A DNA stretch of 6,362 nucleotides from Clostridia bacterium (GTDB taxonomy: Bacteria; Bacillota; Clostridia; Christensenellales; DTU072): positions 1 through 6,362 of the forward strand of contig JAQVME010000080.1 in assembly GCA_028703745.1 (NCBI GenBank), in the 5' to 3' direction. Positions 1 through 6,362 of the stretch are shown here, in pieces; position 1 is the first letter of the stretch, and the number at the start of each line of letters is the position of its first letter. A program made the position numbers and the translations under genes. The notes under the pieces are model-generated. The model had not been told where the DNA came from. It saw only the letters and a list, made by a program, of their open reading frames with translations, and made no database searches.

Positions 1-1596
1 GCCGTAAAGGTCTTTTGTTTGCGTCCATTGAACAAAGTATTTTTCGTTCAAGTTCACCGAGAAATCCAGATTTTTTTTCGGCGTTTGTTCCGCCGCGTAA
101 GAACCCGTATACGTTTCGGAACCGAAATATTCGCCGGCTATTCTGTCACCGAACACAGTCAGGGTCGAGAGTCTGCCGCACCCGGATAAAATATTTTTGC
201 CTAAGTCCTGCGCGCTCTCAGGCAACGTCAAAGAAGCGAGATTACCGCAGTTTCGGAAGGCGTTGTCTTTTATGCTTGTCACACCCTCCTCGATAATTAT
301 TGAAGTAAGTCCTCCGCAAGCATAAAAAGCCGAATCGAACACCGTCTTTACGGTCGACGGCACGGTAACGGTCTTTATGTTGTTTATGCCGGTAAATGCA
401 TATGGCGCAATTGCTCTCGTGCCGTCCGCCCACTCTGTCAGGTTTATGTCGCCGTCCAGAGAAGCGCCTTTGTACGTAAGAGCAAAGCCCGCCATATATA
501 CTATTCCGTTCGGGCTTTGCGTCATCCAGCTGCTGTTGACAAAAGCGTCCTTACCTATGTATTTCAGCGTGTCGGCGTTGAGAAAATCTACAGAAGAAAG
601 GTTGGTTGCCGCGCGAAAAGCGTCATTTCCTATGCTCTCAAGTTTTTCCGGGAAGGTTATTTCGCTAAATGTAGTCCTTCGTAAGAAAGCGTTGGCGCCG
701 ATTTCTTTCAAATTGCTGCCTTCGGCTATGCTAAGAGCGCCAGATTTCATAAGGTTGTTGGCGTCGCCTTGCTCTGCCGCGAAAGCCAGTTTTCCGATGC
801 TCTGCACCGTAGTCGGTATGTTGATATTCCTCACGGAAACGCAGTTATTGAGGAAATTGTCGGCTATCTCAACGCATCCTGGGGTTATGGTGATGGTACT
901 CAAGCTGACCGGCAGCCTTCTTGTGGTGTTCAAATATATATGCTTGTCGAATGCGTCAAGCACGTATTCGCCTTGCGCATCGCGCTGTTTTATGATTTGC
1001 GCAACAGTATAAGTCGCCGCCGTGCCAAAGAAAGGCTCGTCATCAAAATAATCATTGATAGGGGTGTCACCAATAACCGTAAGCGAAGAAAGCGAGCTAC
1101 AACCGGAAAAAGCGCCGTCTCCAATAAAAAGAACGTTCGGGGGATTGAACGTATAGAGCTTGGTACAGTTCAAAAAGGCATACCGCCCTACCTCTTCAAG
1201 TTCGCTTAGTCCTTCAAAATTGAAAACCAAATTGTAAAGCGATGCGAAGGCATAATCACCTATTGTGATTATGTTCGGCGAAATATTCATGGCAGTTATG
1301 TCAGTGCAGCCGTCAAAAGCGTGCGCGCCAATGGTCGTTAGCGCGCTGCCTTGCGGTATATCTACCGAAGACAATTCCAAGCAGCCGTAAAATGCGCGCT
1401 CTCCAATGGTTTTTATGGTTTTTGCCGGAGAGATACCGATGAGTGACGAGGCTCCGTAAAAAGCGTAGGCGCCAATGTCCGTAAGACGGTTCTTGGGCGC
1501 GAAGGAGGCGGAAGTAAGCGCGGAGCAACCATAGAAGGCCTCAAATCCGACTTCTGTTATGCCTACGGGAAGCAACACGGTTTTTAGCGAGCTGCG
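1..1596 (-). repeat. BspA-type LRR_5 repeat array, in two blocks separated by non-canonical inserts
   Basis: This segment codes for residues about 337-868 of the lipoprotein. Units of about 22-24 residues with an 'AF.gC..L' core occur at residues 356, 381, 404, 429, 452, 476 and 498. The pattern breaks at about 509-565 ('LTVIGD' then 'YF'), and resumes with units at 608, 639, 662, 687, 736, 759 and 782. A second 'LTVFGD...YF' break occurs near 815-827, just before the window ends. Residues about 693-735 ('W..Q..GIVYM', 'YKG', 'DGT..I') form a linker that recurs in clostridial BspA-like proteins. The breaks probably shape or cap the solenoid. Unit boundaries are approximate because they were placed by eye. 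Confidence 0.85.
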
Positions 1597-2604
1597 GTTC
1601 TTAAAGCCGCCATCCATAATCTTTGTGATCAGGTGTCCGTCGTAGGAATTCGGTAAGATAATATCCTCGGGAAGTACCCCAGACGGGGCGGCGGCAATGC
1701 CGTAACCTCCACCGTCAAGCGCTGTAAATTCAAACATGCTCTCGGCAGTGGCGTCTTGATTGTTTATGCTAATCCAATATGCGTATAAAGTGAAATCGTC
1801 GGTAACGGCGGCATCAACAGCTTTTTGCTCAAAATCAACGTCGTGGAACCATCCTCCGAATATCTTGCCGTCCTTAGCTAAATCATAAGGCAACAGCAAT
1901 TGCTGATTGTATTCTAAAAGGCTCTCCGTCAGCTCCCCCTCGTCATCAAAAGTGACATTGACCATCTTCGGCAGATACTGCGCCTCTACGGTCATATCGT
2001 CTGTTATGTCGGTGAAGACCAGCGTATCCCATACGCCCGTAAGCCCTGCTTCTTTGAAAGGAACGGCGGGAATGTCCGTGAGGTCGCCGCCGTAAGCCAC
2101 TTGGCGCACGATATCGTCGTTGCCCTCGGATACAAAGGTAATATTGAACATAATGGGGGTATAGACAGCGTTTACGACGGTGTCCATTGTGAAATTTGTA
2201 AAATCAGTAATATCCCACTCCGCGGTATAGCCGGTTCTGGGCGGTACCGTGGGCATAGAGGACGGGTTTTCGCCGACAGTGACGTTCGTCGTTCTGATGA
2301 TAAGGTTGTCGGATTTGAAAGTGACCTTAAAGTAATTCTTGGTGTAAACGGCGGTTACCGTGGTGTCCTTGTAAAACTCTGAAAATTCTGAAATGCTCCA
2401 GTTCGCGAGATAGCCGCTTTTTTGCGGAACCTCGGGAATCTCCGCCAGCCCGAGTCCGTGCCCTATTATGTATTCTCTATGTAGTTTACCTTCTACCGTA
2501 AAGGTTATGGTGACCACCTCCGGCGGCTGTTCGCAGGCGGCAAGCACGCAAGTAAAAATTAATAATAGTATTATGAGCAGGCACAGCTTTTTTTGGCACT
2601 TCAT
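1..2604 (-). CDS. BspA-type leucine-rich-repeat surface lipoprotein with N-terminal InlB/Flg_new-like repeats (partial, C-terminus outside window)
   Basis: The frame is open from ATG at 2604 to the left edge (868 codons, no stop), so the protein continues outside the window. Residues 1-24 are a lipoprotein signal peptide: basic start (MKCQKK), hydrophobic core 7-21, and lipobox LAAC with the lipidated Cys at 24. The mature protein should therefore be anchored on the outer face of the membrane. Residues about 31-278 hold four beta-rich repeats of about 61 residues like Listeria-Bacteroides/Flg_new (InlB B-type) modules. Residues about 337-820 hold some 16 LRR_5 (BspA/TpLRR) units of the pattern 'L..I.iP..v..IG..AF.gC'. 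Such proteins usually act in adhesion or surface interaction, but the ligand here is unknown. An AGGAG ribosome site lies 5 nt upstream of the ATG. It is divergent from the membrane-protein pair. The LRR and lipoprotein call is secure; the binding role is family inference. Confidence 0.93.
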   Translation of the reverse strand, partial: MKCQKKLCLLIILLLIFTCVLAACEQPPEVVTITFTVEGKLHREYIIGHGLGLAEIPEVPQKSGYLANWSISEFSEFYKDTTVTAVYTKNYFKVTFKSDNLIIRTTNVTVGENPSSMPTVPPRTGYTAEWDITDFTNFTMDTVVNAVYTPIMFNITFVSEGNDDIVRQVAYGGDLTDIPAVPFKEAGLTGVWDTLVFTDITDDMTVEAQYLPKMVNVTFDDEGELTESLLEYNQQLLLPYDLAKDGKIFGGWFHDVDFEQKAVDAAVTDDFTLYAYWISINNQDATAESMFEFTALDGGGYGIAAAPSGVLPEDIILPNSYDGHLITKIMDGGFKNRSSLKTVLLPVGITEVGFEAFYGCSALTSASFAPKNRLTDIGAYAFYGASSLIGISPAKTIKTIGERAFYGCLELSSVDIPQGSALTTIGAHAFDGCTDITAMNISPNIITIGDYAFASLYNLVFNFEGLSELEEVGRYAFLNCTKLYTFNPPNVLFIGDGAFSGCSSLSSLTVIGDTPINDYFDDEPFFGTAATYTVAQIIKQRDAQGEYVLDAFDKHIYLNTTRRLPVSLSTITITPGCVEIADNFLNNCVSVRNINIPTTVQSIGKLAFAAEQGDANNLMKSGALSIAEGSNLKEIGANAFLRRTTFSEITFPEKLESIGNDAFRAATNLSSVDFLNADTLKYIGKDAFVNSSWMTQSPNGIVYMAGFALTYKGASLDGDINLTEWADGTRAIAPYAFTGINNIKTVTVPSTVKTVFDSAFYACGGLTSIIIEEGVTSIKDNAFRNCGNLASLTLPESAQDLGKNILSGCGRLSTLTVFGDRIAGEYFGSETYTGSYAAEQTPKKNLDFSVNLNEKYFVQWTQTKDLYG
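1771..2514 (-). repeat. Four tandem ~61-residue InlB/Flg_new-like repeats in the lipoprotein
   Basis: Within the lipoprotein, residues about 31-278 repeat with near-constant spacing. The first-strand motif (I/V)TF has its Phe at residues 35, 96, 157 and 219, a period of 61, 61 and 62. Copies 1 and 2 share a 'P.VP...GY...W' block (GY at 64-65 and 125-126, W at 69 and 130) and end in 'AVYT'. Copy 3 keeps P.VP and VWD but has lost the GY. Copy 4 is closest to the classical Flg_new form, with 'GGWF' at 250-253 and 'YAYW' at 274-277. Such modules usually serve as beta-grasp-like spacers that hold a binding domain away from the cell surface. The repeat is clear in the protein and strongly diverged at the DNA level. 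Confidence 0.85.
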
Positions 2605-2609
2605 AAGAA

Positions 2610-2615
2610 CTCCTA
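2610..2615 (-). promoter_or_regulatory. Ribosome binding site of the LRR lipoprotein gene
   Basis: Read on the minus strand, TAGGAG ends 5 nt before the ATG at 2604. This supports the chosen start, which also places a complete lipoprotein signal peptide at the N-terminus. Confidence 0.75.
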
Positions 2616-2652
2616 GGCATATCATTGTTGCATACATAAATATACATATAAA

Positions 2653-2681
2653 AGTATACATTATATAAAGTAATTATGCAA
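2653..2681 (-). promoter_or_regulatory. Putative sigma-A promoter for the LRR lipoprotein gene
   Basis: On the minus strand, TTGCAT (2676-2681) and TATACT (2653-2658) are separated by exactly 17 bp. The -10 matches the consensus at 5 of 6 positions and the -35 at only 3 of 6. Transcription would start near 2646, giving a leader of about 40 nt. The surrounding DNA is very AT-rich, so chance matches are likely. An overlapping exact TATAAT four bases upstream lacks a good -35. Confidence 0.45.
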
Positions 2682-2693
2682 TAGAAAAAACAA

Positions 2694-2717
2694 AAAACTC
2701 CGCCGGACAAAACTCCG
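2694..2717. repeat. Short direct repeat between the divergent promoters
   Basis: The 9-mer AAAACTCCG occurs at 2694-2702 and again at 2709-2717, 15 bp apart. It lies between the two outward-facing candidate promoters, which is where a shared operator might sit. Only two copies are seen and the spacing is not a whole helical turn, so a regulatory role is speculative. Confidence 0.25.
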
Positions 2718-2744
2718 TCTTTGATGCGTTTTTTTTCATTTCAG

Positions 2745-2773
2745 TTGCAAAATGAAGCGGCATGGGTTATAAT
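2745..2773 (+). promoter_or_regulatory. Putative sigma-A promoter of the membrane-protein pair, placed for a leaderless start
   Basis: TTGCAA (2745-2750, 4 of 6 consensus matches) and a perfect TATAAT (2768-2773) are separated by the optimal 17 bp. The -10 ends 7 nt before the ATG at 2781, so the predicted transcription start falls on or next to that A. This is the geometry expected of a leaderless mRNA. Confidence 0.6.
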
Positions 2774-2780
2774 TCATCAT

Positions 2781-3611
2781 ATGAAATACTTTAGTTTAAC
2801 AATGCAATATCTTTTCAGGCTCGACAACGGCAAGAGATTCTTAGCTTTGTTTCTTTTTGCCCTTCCTGCTTGCCTTATGCTGGCGGCGTTTTTCCCTGTC
2901 ACGGGCTATTTTGAGTGGCTTTTGACTTATACAGGAGCGTACGCGTCGTATTCCGAACTGTGGATGTCGCTGATTCAACGCGATACTCTCAGACTGGGCT
3001 TTCTATTCATGGGATATATTTTACTCGTATTCTCAGTTTCCGCCATAACAACTATCACAATAAGAAGCATGCGAGTGGGGAAATTTCAAGTTAAAAGCCT
3101 TTTTTATCTCATTAACGAAAATTTCTTTCCGTCGCTGGCGCTGGTTACCGCGGTGACCGTTTCGCTACTGTTTTTTCAGTCACTTATTTGCCTGTTCCTA
3201 TTCCTGTGGCAATTCATTCCCAATCAAGCGGCAAGCTATATCTTATCAATGGTTTTCTCCTTGGGGATAGTCGTTCTTATGTTTTATATTTTTTCGATTC
3301 TTATTCTTTGGTTGCCGGTAATGAGCATAAACGGACTCAAACCTTTTAAGGCAATGGAGACCGCTGCCTCAAAAAGCCACTCCGATAAGGGCAGGATTTT
3401 CACCGCATACATCATACCGCTCGGCGTAATTTTGGTACTCGGCATTTTGTCATATCTTCTACGCGCCATCGGCATACTAAAATTTATTATAAACGCCGTC
3501 AGCTATACCTTGTTAACCGTCTATTTTACTTCCGTAAGCCTGCTTGCCTATTTTGAAATCGAAGGCATCACGAGAGAAGATCTGGTCAAGAGACCGTACC
3601 TAAGGAGGTAA
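2781..3611 (+). CDS. Polytopic membrane protein of unknown function, first of a pair
   Basis: This 276-residue protein is dominated by hydrophobic segments at about residues 20-40, 72-94, 117-146, 152-180, 207-228 and 233-258. That suggests about six membrane helices, with no cleavable signal peptide and no catalytic motif I recognise. The tail is short and basic (KRPYLRR). I chose ATG 2781 because it follows a perfect TATAAT at the distance expected of a leaderless start. The in-frame upstream TTG 2721 and ATG 2724 would overlap the promoter and lack a ribosome site, and ATG 2802 also lacks one. The second gene begins 3 nt after this stop, so the two are almost certainly one operon. A 'WLP' at 177-179, followed by an amphipathic stretch and a Gly at 204, is mirrored in the second protein. 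The layout loosely resembles six-helix families such as DUF975 or the GPDPase membrane domain, but I cannot assign one. The gene call is strong and the function unknown. Confidence 0.85.
   Translation: MKYFSLTMQYLFRLDNGKRFLALFLFALPACLMLAAFFPVTGYFEWLLTYTGAYASYSELWMSLIQRDTLRLGFLFMGYILLVFSVSAITTITIRSMRVGKFQVKSLFYLINENFFPSLALVTAVTVSLLFFQSLICLFLFLWQFIPNQAASYILSMVFSLGIVVLMFYIFSILILWLPVMSINGLKPFKAMETAASKSHSDKGRIFTAYIIPLGVILVLGILSYLLRAIGILKFIINAVSYTLLTVYFTSVSLLAYFEIEGITREDLVKRPYLRR
3602..3608 (+). promoter_or_regulatory. Strong Shine-Dalgarno of the second membrane-protein gene
   Basis: AAGGAGG is a perfect anti-16S match 6 nt before the ATG at 3615. It lies inside the last codons of the upstream gene, whose TAA follows immediately (3609-3611). 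This fixes the downstream start and suggests coupled but independently strong translation of the second protein. Confidence 0.9.
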
Positions 3612-3614
3612 AGA

Positions 3615-4517
3615 ATGCAATTCAAGAACTCTCTGTCCATCTTCGCCGGCAATCTGGCGCTATCGTACAAGCTGCTTCTACTCATATTCATAGCTTTTAT
3701 TATTGCGGCGGCGCTGTTTGTCAGTTTATTCAATCCTTTGCTCGACGGTCTGCGCGAAGCGCTCGAAATTGAAGGTATTTCGCTTTCGTTCACCGACATC
3801 ATTCAAGACCCCGTAAAAAATCTTTCCGCCATATGGAACGCTACAACCGATTATCTCTCGAACAACACCTTATTGCTGGTTTCGAGGTTTATTTTCCTCG
3901 GCTTGCTTGTTATATTTGCAAGGTTCTTCGGCACGCTAGCGCTTGTTCCTGCCACAAAGATGCTTCACAACAAAATGACTACGGGCTATTCATCGGGACT
4001 TCTTTCCAGCTTTGTCGCCAACTTCCCCCAGACCCTGCTATACGCATTGATTTCTTCAATTATTTTTTCTATTATCGATTTGGGCGCGCTGTTCTTATCG
4101 ATGCTAATGTTTTTCGCTCTATACAAAATATTTAAGGTGTCTGCGCTTTTTATTGTTTTCGGACTTTTTCTGGCAGTATACTCAGCAAGAATTACGCTTT
4201 TTTCGCAATGGCTGCCGCTGATTGCCGACGGCGGAAAAAACGTTATCAAAACGTTCATTCAGTCCGTAAAACTGGGGCTGAAAAGCTTTGGCGTGAACTA
4301 TCCCATGGTACTCACCATAAATCTCGTATATTTCGCTATTGTCATGGTTTGCACCCTTCCGACCTTCGGTGTGCTGAGTATCGTTACTCTTCCAATGTAT
4401 ATGACAATGCTGTGTATCTGCGGTTTAACAAGCTATTTCAACATGATGAACCGCAAGTATTATACCGACGAAGGTCTGACAGTATATTCGCCGGGAAAAA
4501 ACAAACTTGACAACTGA
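3615..4517 (+). CDS. Polytopic membrane protein of unknown function, second of a pair
   Basis: This 300-residue protein starts after a perfect AAGGAGG. Hydrophobic stretches lie at about residues 18-39, 85-112, 138-170, 174-190, 230-250 and 252-273. A soluble loop at about 40-84 contains the acidic segment 'LREALEIEGISL', and the C-terminal tail of about 25 residues is polar. No catalytic, ATP-binding or transporter signature is visible. From W199 to G226 it aligns without gaps to W177-G204 of the upstream protein: 'WLP', then a central Gly and Lys, then a final Gly are shared, and both stretches are followed by two closing helices. This suggests the two arose by ancient duplication and may form a heteromeric complex, which is inference. 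The gene ends 18 nt before the terminator stem, so it is the last in its operon. Its function is not recognised. Confidence 0.9.
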   Translation: MQFKNSLSIFAGNLALSYKLLLLIFIAFIIAAALFVSLFNPLLDGLREALEIEGISLSFTDIIQDPVKNLSAIWNATTDYLSNNTLLLVSRFIFLGLLVIFARFFGTLALVPATKMLHNKMTTGYSSGLLSSFVANFPQTLLYALISSIIFSIIDLGALFLSMLMFFALYKIFKVSALFIVFGLFLAVYSARITLFSQWLPLIADGGKNVIKTFIQSVKLGLKSFGVNYPMVLTINLVYFAIVMVCTLPTFGVLSIVTLPMYMTMLCICGLTSYFNMMNRKYYTDEGLTVYSPGKNKLDN

Positions 4518-4535
4518 TATTCATAGTAGAAAAAC

Positions 4536-4573
4536 AAAAGGGTTATTCGGAATGCCGTATAACCCTTTTTTTT
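4536..4573. terminator. Bidirectional intrinsic terminator between convergent operons
   Basis: The arms AAAAGGGTTAT (4536-4546) and ATAACCCTTTT (4559-4569) pair over 11 bp. After one T-T mismatch, CGG/CCG (4548-4550 with 4555-4557) adds 3 bp around an AATG loop. Plus-strand transcripts meet eight consecutive T (4566-4573). Minus-strand transcripts meet TTTTGTTTTT directly after the stem. It lies 18 nt past the stop of the second membrane gene and 38 nt past the stop of the HAD phosphatase gene, so it can serve both. Confidence 0.92.
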
Positions 4574-4607
4574 ATGATTTTTATTTGCTCGCGATGAATA
4601 TACCGTC

Positions 4608-5255
4608 TTATTCCGGCTTTGCCTGCGGGAATTTATGGAACAATTCCTCGACGGTATCGACAAAGAATTCCACCTTTTTGCCTGCTAGAGATTGGCGCGT
4701 CCCAAAGCCATAAAGCACGATTGCTACTATTATTCCGACATCCTCTGCGCCGTTTGCGTCATAAATAGTGTCACCGATAAGTATGCTGTCGTCCTTGACG
4801 GCGCCCGTTTCTTCAAACAAACGGTTGAGCACGTCGGTTTTTGTATACAGCCCTTCGGCGGTATTTACGCCGTAAACGCCATCAAAAAGGTCGATAATGC
4901 CGAAATTTTTCAAAATAGTCTTCGATGCATTTATGTCTTTTGTGGTGGCAACGTAGGTCTTATGCCCCAGTCTCTTGAGATGTGCAAGCAACCTGTCTAT
5001 GCCGGCATACATACTGTTCTTCAAAATTCCGCCCTGCTCCTTGTAAAGCTTGCGATAATGCGACACAGCTTCGTTTATTTGGTCTGCCGGCAGATATTTT
5101 GCAAAGGTCTCTTCCATAGGAGGTCCGATATATTGCTTTATGGTTTCGTCGGCAAGCTCGGGCGCGTTGTAGTGCTTGAAGGTCGCCCGAAAGGTAGCAA
5201 TTACGCCTTCGCTGCTGTTCGATATCGTTCCGTCCAAATCAAAAATAATATTCAT
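4608..5255 (-). CDS. HAD-superfamily phosphatase, phosphoglycolate phosphatase/5'-nucleotidase-like (subfamily IA)
   Basis: This 215-residue protein shows all HAD motifs. Motif I is FDLDGT with nucleophile D6 and acid/base D8. Motif II is T104 in 'VATTKD', motif III is probably K139 in 'LYTKTDVL', and motif IV is 'LIGDTIYD' with D162 and D166 for magnesium. The helical cap lies at about residues 15-85 and includes 'YIGPPMEETF' (42-51), typical of the Gph-like branch active on small phosphate esters or nucleoside monophosphates. Length is normal for the family. It acts in the cytoplasm, probably in metabolite repair or phosphate-ester clearance, but the substrate cannot be read from sequence. 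The ATG lies 2 nt after the valS stop with only a weak GGGG upstream (5261-5264), so translation is probably coupled to valS. It ends before the shared terminator. Confidence 0.93.
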   Translation of the reverse strand: MNIIFDLDGTISNSSEGVIATFRATFKHYNAPELADETIKQYIGPPMEETFAKYLPADQINEAVSHYRKLYKEQGGILKNSMYAGIDRLLAHLKRLGHKTYVATTKDINASKTILKNFGIIDLFDGVYGVNTAEGLYTKTDVLNRLFEETGAVKDDSILIGDTIYDANGAEDVGIIVAIVLYGFGTRQSLAGKKVEFFVDTVEELFHKFPQAKPE

Positions 5256-5257
5256 TT

Positions 5258-6362
5258 CTACCCCAAGTACTGCAACTGTTGCAGCAGCTTTTCTTGCAGC
5301 TGCCTGTTGCTCTCCAGCTTTTGTTTTTCGTCCTCGATAAGCTTTTGCGGCGCTTTTGCGACAAAGCCGGTGTTTGAAAGCATTTTTTCGCCGCGAGCTA
5401 TCTCGATTTCTGTCTTTTCGAGCTCTTTTGACAATCTTGCTTTCTCTTTATCGAAATCGATCAATTCGCCTAGAGGAATATATATCTCGGCATTGTCTGT
5501 GACGGCGTTTGAAACTTTTTCGGCAAGCTCTTCCTTGTCGCTTATAAAGCTTATTGCCGCAACGCCTGCCAGCTTCTCGATATAGGACGAGCATTCGGCA
5601 ATAAGCGGCTTGATGTCGGCAGTGGCGATGTATACGCGCAATTTCTTGCTGACAGGTACGTTCATTTCGGCGCGCAGGTTCCTTATTTTGACTATAATAT
5701 CCTTTATTTTCTCAAAATTCTCGCCGTCAAAAGCATACGCCGGGTTCTCCTCGGGATAATCTTGCACCATAAGTGTCGTGTCGGAAAAATTGTTCCATAT
5801 CTCCTCTGTAATAAACGGAATAAAGGGGTGGCACAGCTTCAAAATGCTTTGAAGAACATGCATAAGCACGGCAAGCGCGTTGGTCTTGCCCTTTTCGTCG
5901 TCCGAATAAAGCACGGGCTTTGTCAACTCGATGAACCAGTCGCAAAAATCGCTCCACACGAAGTCGTACAGCTTGCCGAGCGCCAGACCTATCTCATAAT
6001 TGTCGATATTCCGTCTTACCTCGCGAATAACACCGTTCAGCTTCTGCAATATCCATTTGTCCGAGGGAGTAAAAGCCTTGGCGTCCATTTGCGCAAGCTC
6101 TCTGCCTTCGATATTCATCAGAACATAGCGCGAAGCGTTCCAAATTTTGTTCATAAAATTCCTTCCCGATTCCATCTTGTCCTCGGAAAAGCGCGTGTCT
6201 CCGCCGGGAGCAACTCCCGTCATCAGCGAAAAACGCAAGGTATCCGCGCCGTATTTGTCTATTAATACCAGCGGGTCAACGCCGTTGCCGAGGGATTTTG
6301 ACATTTTTCTGCCCTGCGGATCCCTGACGATGCCGTGAATAAGCACCTCGGGAAAGGGTGTT
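5258..6362 (-). CDS. valS: Valyl-tRNA synthetase, C-terminal 367 residues (N-terminus outside window)
   Basis: ValRS is the class I synthetase that charges tRNA-Val with valine. The visible part, numbered from the first full codon at 6361, begins in the catalytic domain with 'LIHGIVRDPQGRKMSKSLGN'; the KMSKS ATP-binding loop is at residues 19-23 (6293-6307). 'GADTLRF' and 'W.NKIWNASRYV'-like helices follow (seen as 'FMNKIWNASRYV'). The anticodon-binding helical bundle comes next ('DKWILQKLN', 'DFCDWFIELTKP', 'CHPFIPFITEEIW'). The protein ends with the ValRS-type coiled-coil tail at about 300-367 ('DKEKARLSKELEKTEIEIA', then a 'NTGFVAKAP' turn). Full-length ValRS is near 880 residues, so about 500 lie beyond the right edge along with the start, promoter and any T-box leader. 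The HAD gene follows after 2 nt as an operon partner. Nothing appears damaged. Confidence 0.98.
   Translation of the reverse strand, partial: TPFPEVLIHGIVRDPQGRKMSKSLGNGVDPLVLIDKYGADTLRFSLMTGVAPGGDTRFSEDKMESGRNFMNKIWNASRYVLMNIEGRELAQMDAKAFTPSDKWILQKLNGVIREVRRNIDNYEIGLALGKLYDFVWSDFCDWFIELTKPVLYSDDEKGKTNALAVLMHVLQSILKLCHPFIPFITEEIWNNFSDTTLMVQDYPEENPAYAFDGENFEKIKDIIVKIRNLRAEMNVPVSKKLRVYIATADIKPLIAECSSYIEKLAGVAAISFISDKEELAEKVSNAVTDNAEIYIPLGELIDFDKEKARLSKELEKTEIEIARGEKMLSNTGFVAKAPQKLIEDEKQKLESNRQLQEKLLQQLQYLG

Noticed and set aside
377..1012. Plus-strand open frame of 211 codons
   Set aside because: It lies wholly antisense to the continuous LRR lipoprotein frame, its translation has no recognisable domain, and the opposite strand has perfect LRR_5 periodicity.
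2684..2737. A-rich and T-rich stretches (GAAAAAAC and GTTTTTTTTC) as a possible terminator hairpin
   Set aside because: The pairing would be only A-T around a loop of more than 30 nt with no GC-rich stem, and no gene ends here because both neighbours start from this region.
2721..2780. N-terminal extension of the first membrane protein from TTG 2721 or ATG 2724
   Set aside because: No ribosome site precedes either codon, and the extension would run through a good -35/-10 pair. The hydrophobic protein is complete from 2781.
4692..5585. Plus-strand open frame of 297 codons
   Set aside because: It is antisense to both the HAD phosphatase and valS and spans their junction. Its Cys- and Ser-rich translation resembles no protein, whereas the minus strand encodes intact conserved motifs.
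5762..6265. Plus-strand open frame of 167 codons
   Set aside because: It is antisense to the ValRS anticodon-binding domain and is a shadow of a highly conserved coding frame.

Overview
This window looks like a chromosomal segment of a low- to mid-GC Bacillota-type bacterium, probably an uncultured clostridial or gut-associated lineage. That placement is inference. It rests on a lipobox-bearing BspA-type leucine-rich-repeat surface protein, Shine-Dalgarno sequences of the AGGAGG type, sigma-A-like promoter hexamers and an intrinsic terminator. No mobile element, CRISPR array, tRNA or rRNA is visible.

Layout. Positions 1-2604 (minus strand) are one uninterrupted reading frame of 868 codons that runs off the left edge. 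It starts with a lipoprotein signal peptide, followed by four immunoglobulin-like InlB/Flg_new-type repeats of about 61 residues and then a long BspA-type (LRR_5) repeat domain. A 176-bp AT-rich divergent intergenic region (2605-2780) separates it from a plus-strand pair of polytopic membrane proteins (2781-3611 and 3615-4517). I cannot assign these to a named family, but they look like distant paralogues of each other. The first has no Shine-Dalgarno sequence and sits 7 nt downstream of a perfect TATAAT, so it may be translated from a leaderless mRNA. The second has a perfect AAGGAGG overlapping the end of the first.

A strong bidirectional intrinsic terminator (stem 4536-4569) closes this pair and also faces the convergent minus-strand operon. 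That operon is the C-terminal 367 residues of valyl-tRNA synthetase (valS, entering from the right edge), followed after only 2 nt by a HAD-superfamily phosphatase of the phosphoglycolate phosphatase/5'-nucleotidase-like type.

Functionally, valS with the HAD gene is a housekeeping unit. The lipoprotein and the membrane pair form a divergent arrangement that may or may not be functionally linked. No obviously new defence or metabolic system is visible. The most notable points are the unassigned two-gene membrane module with its unusual start context and the modular architecture of the LRR lipoprotein.
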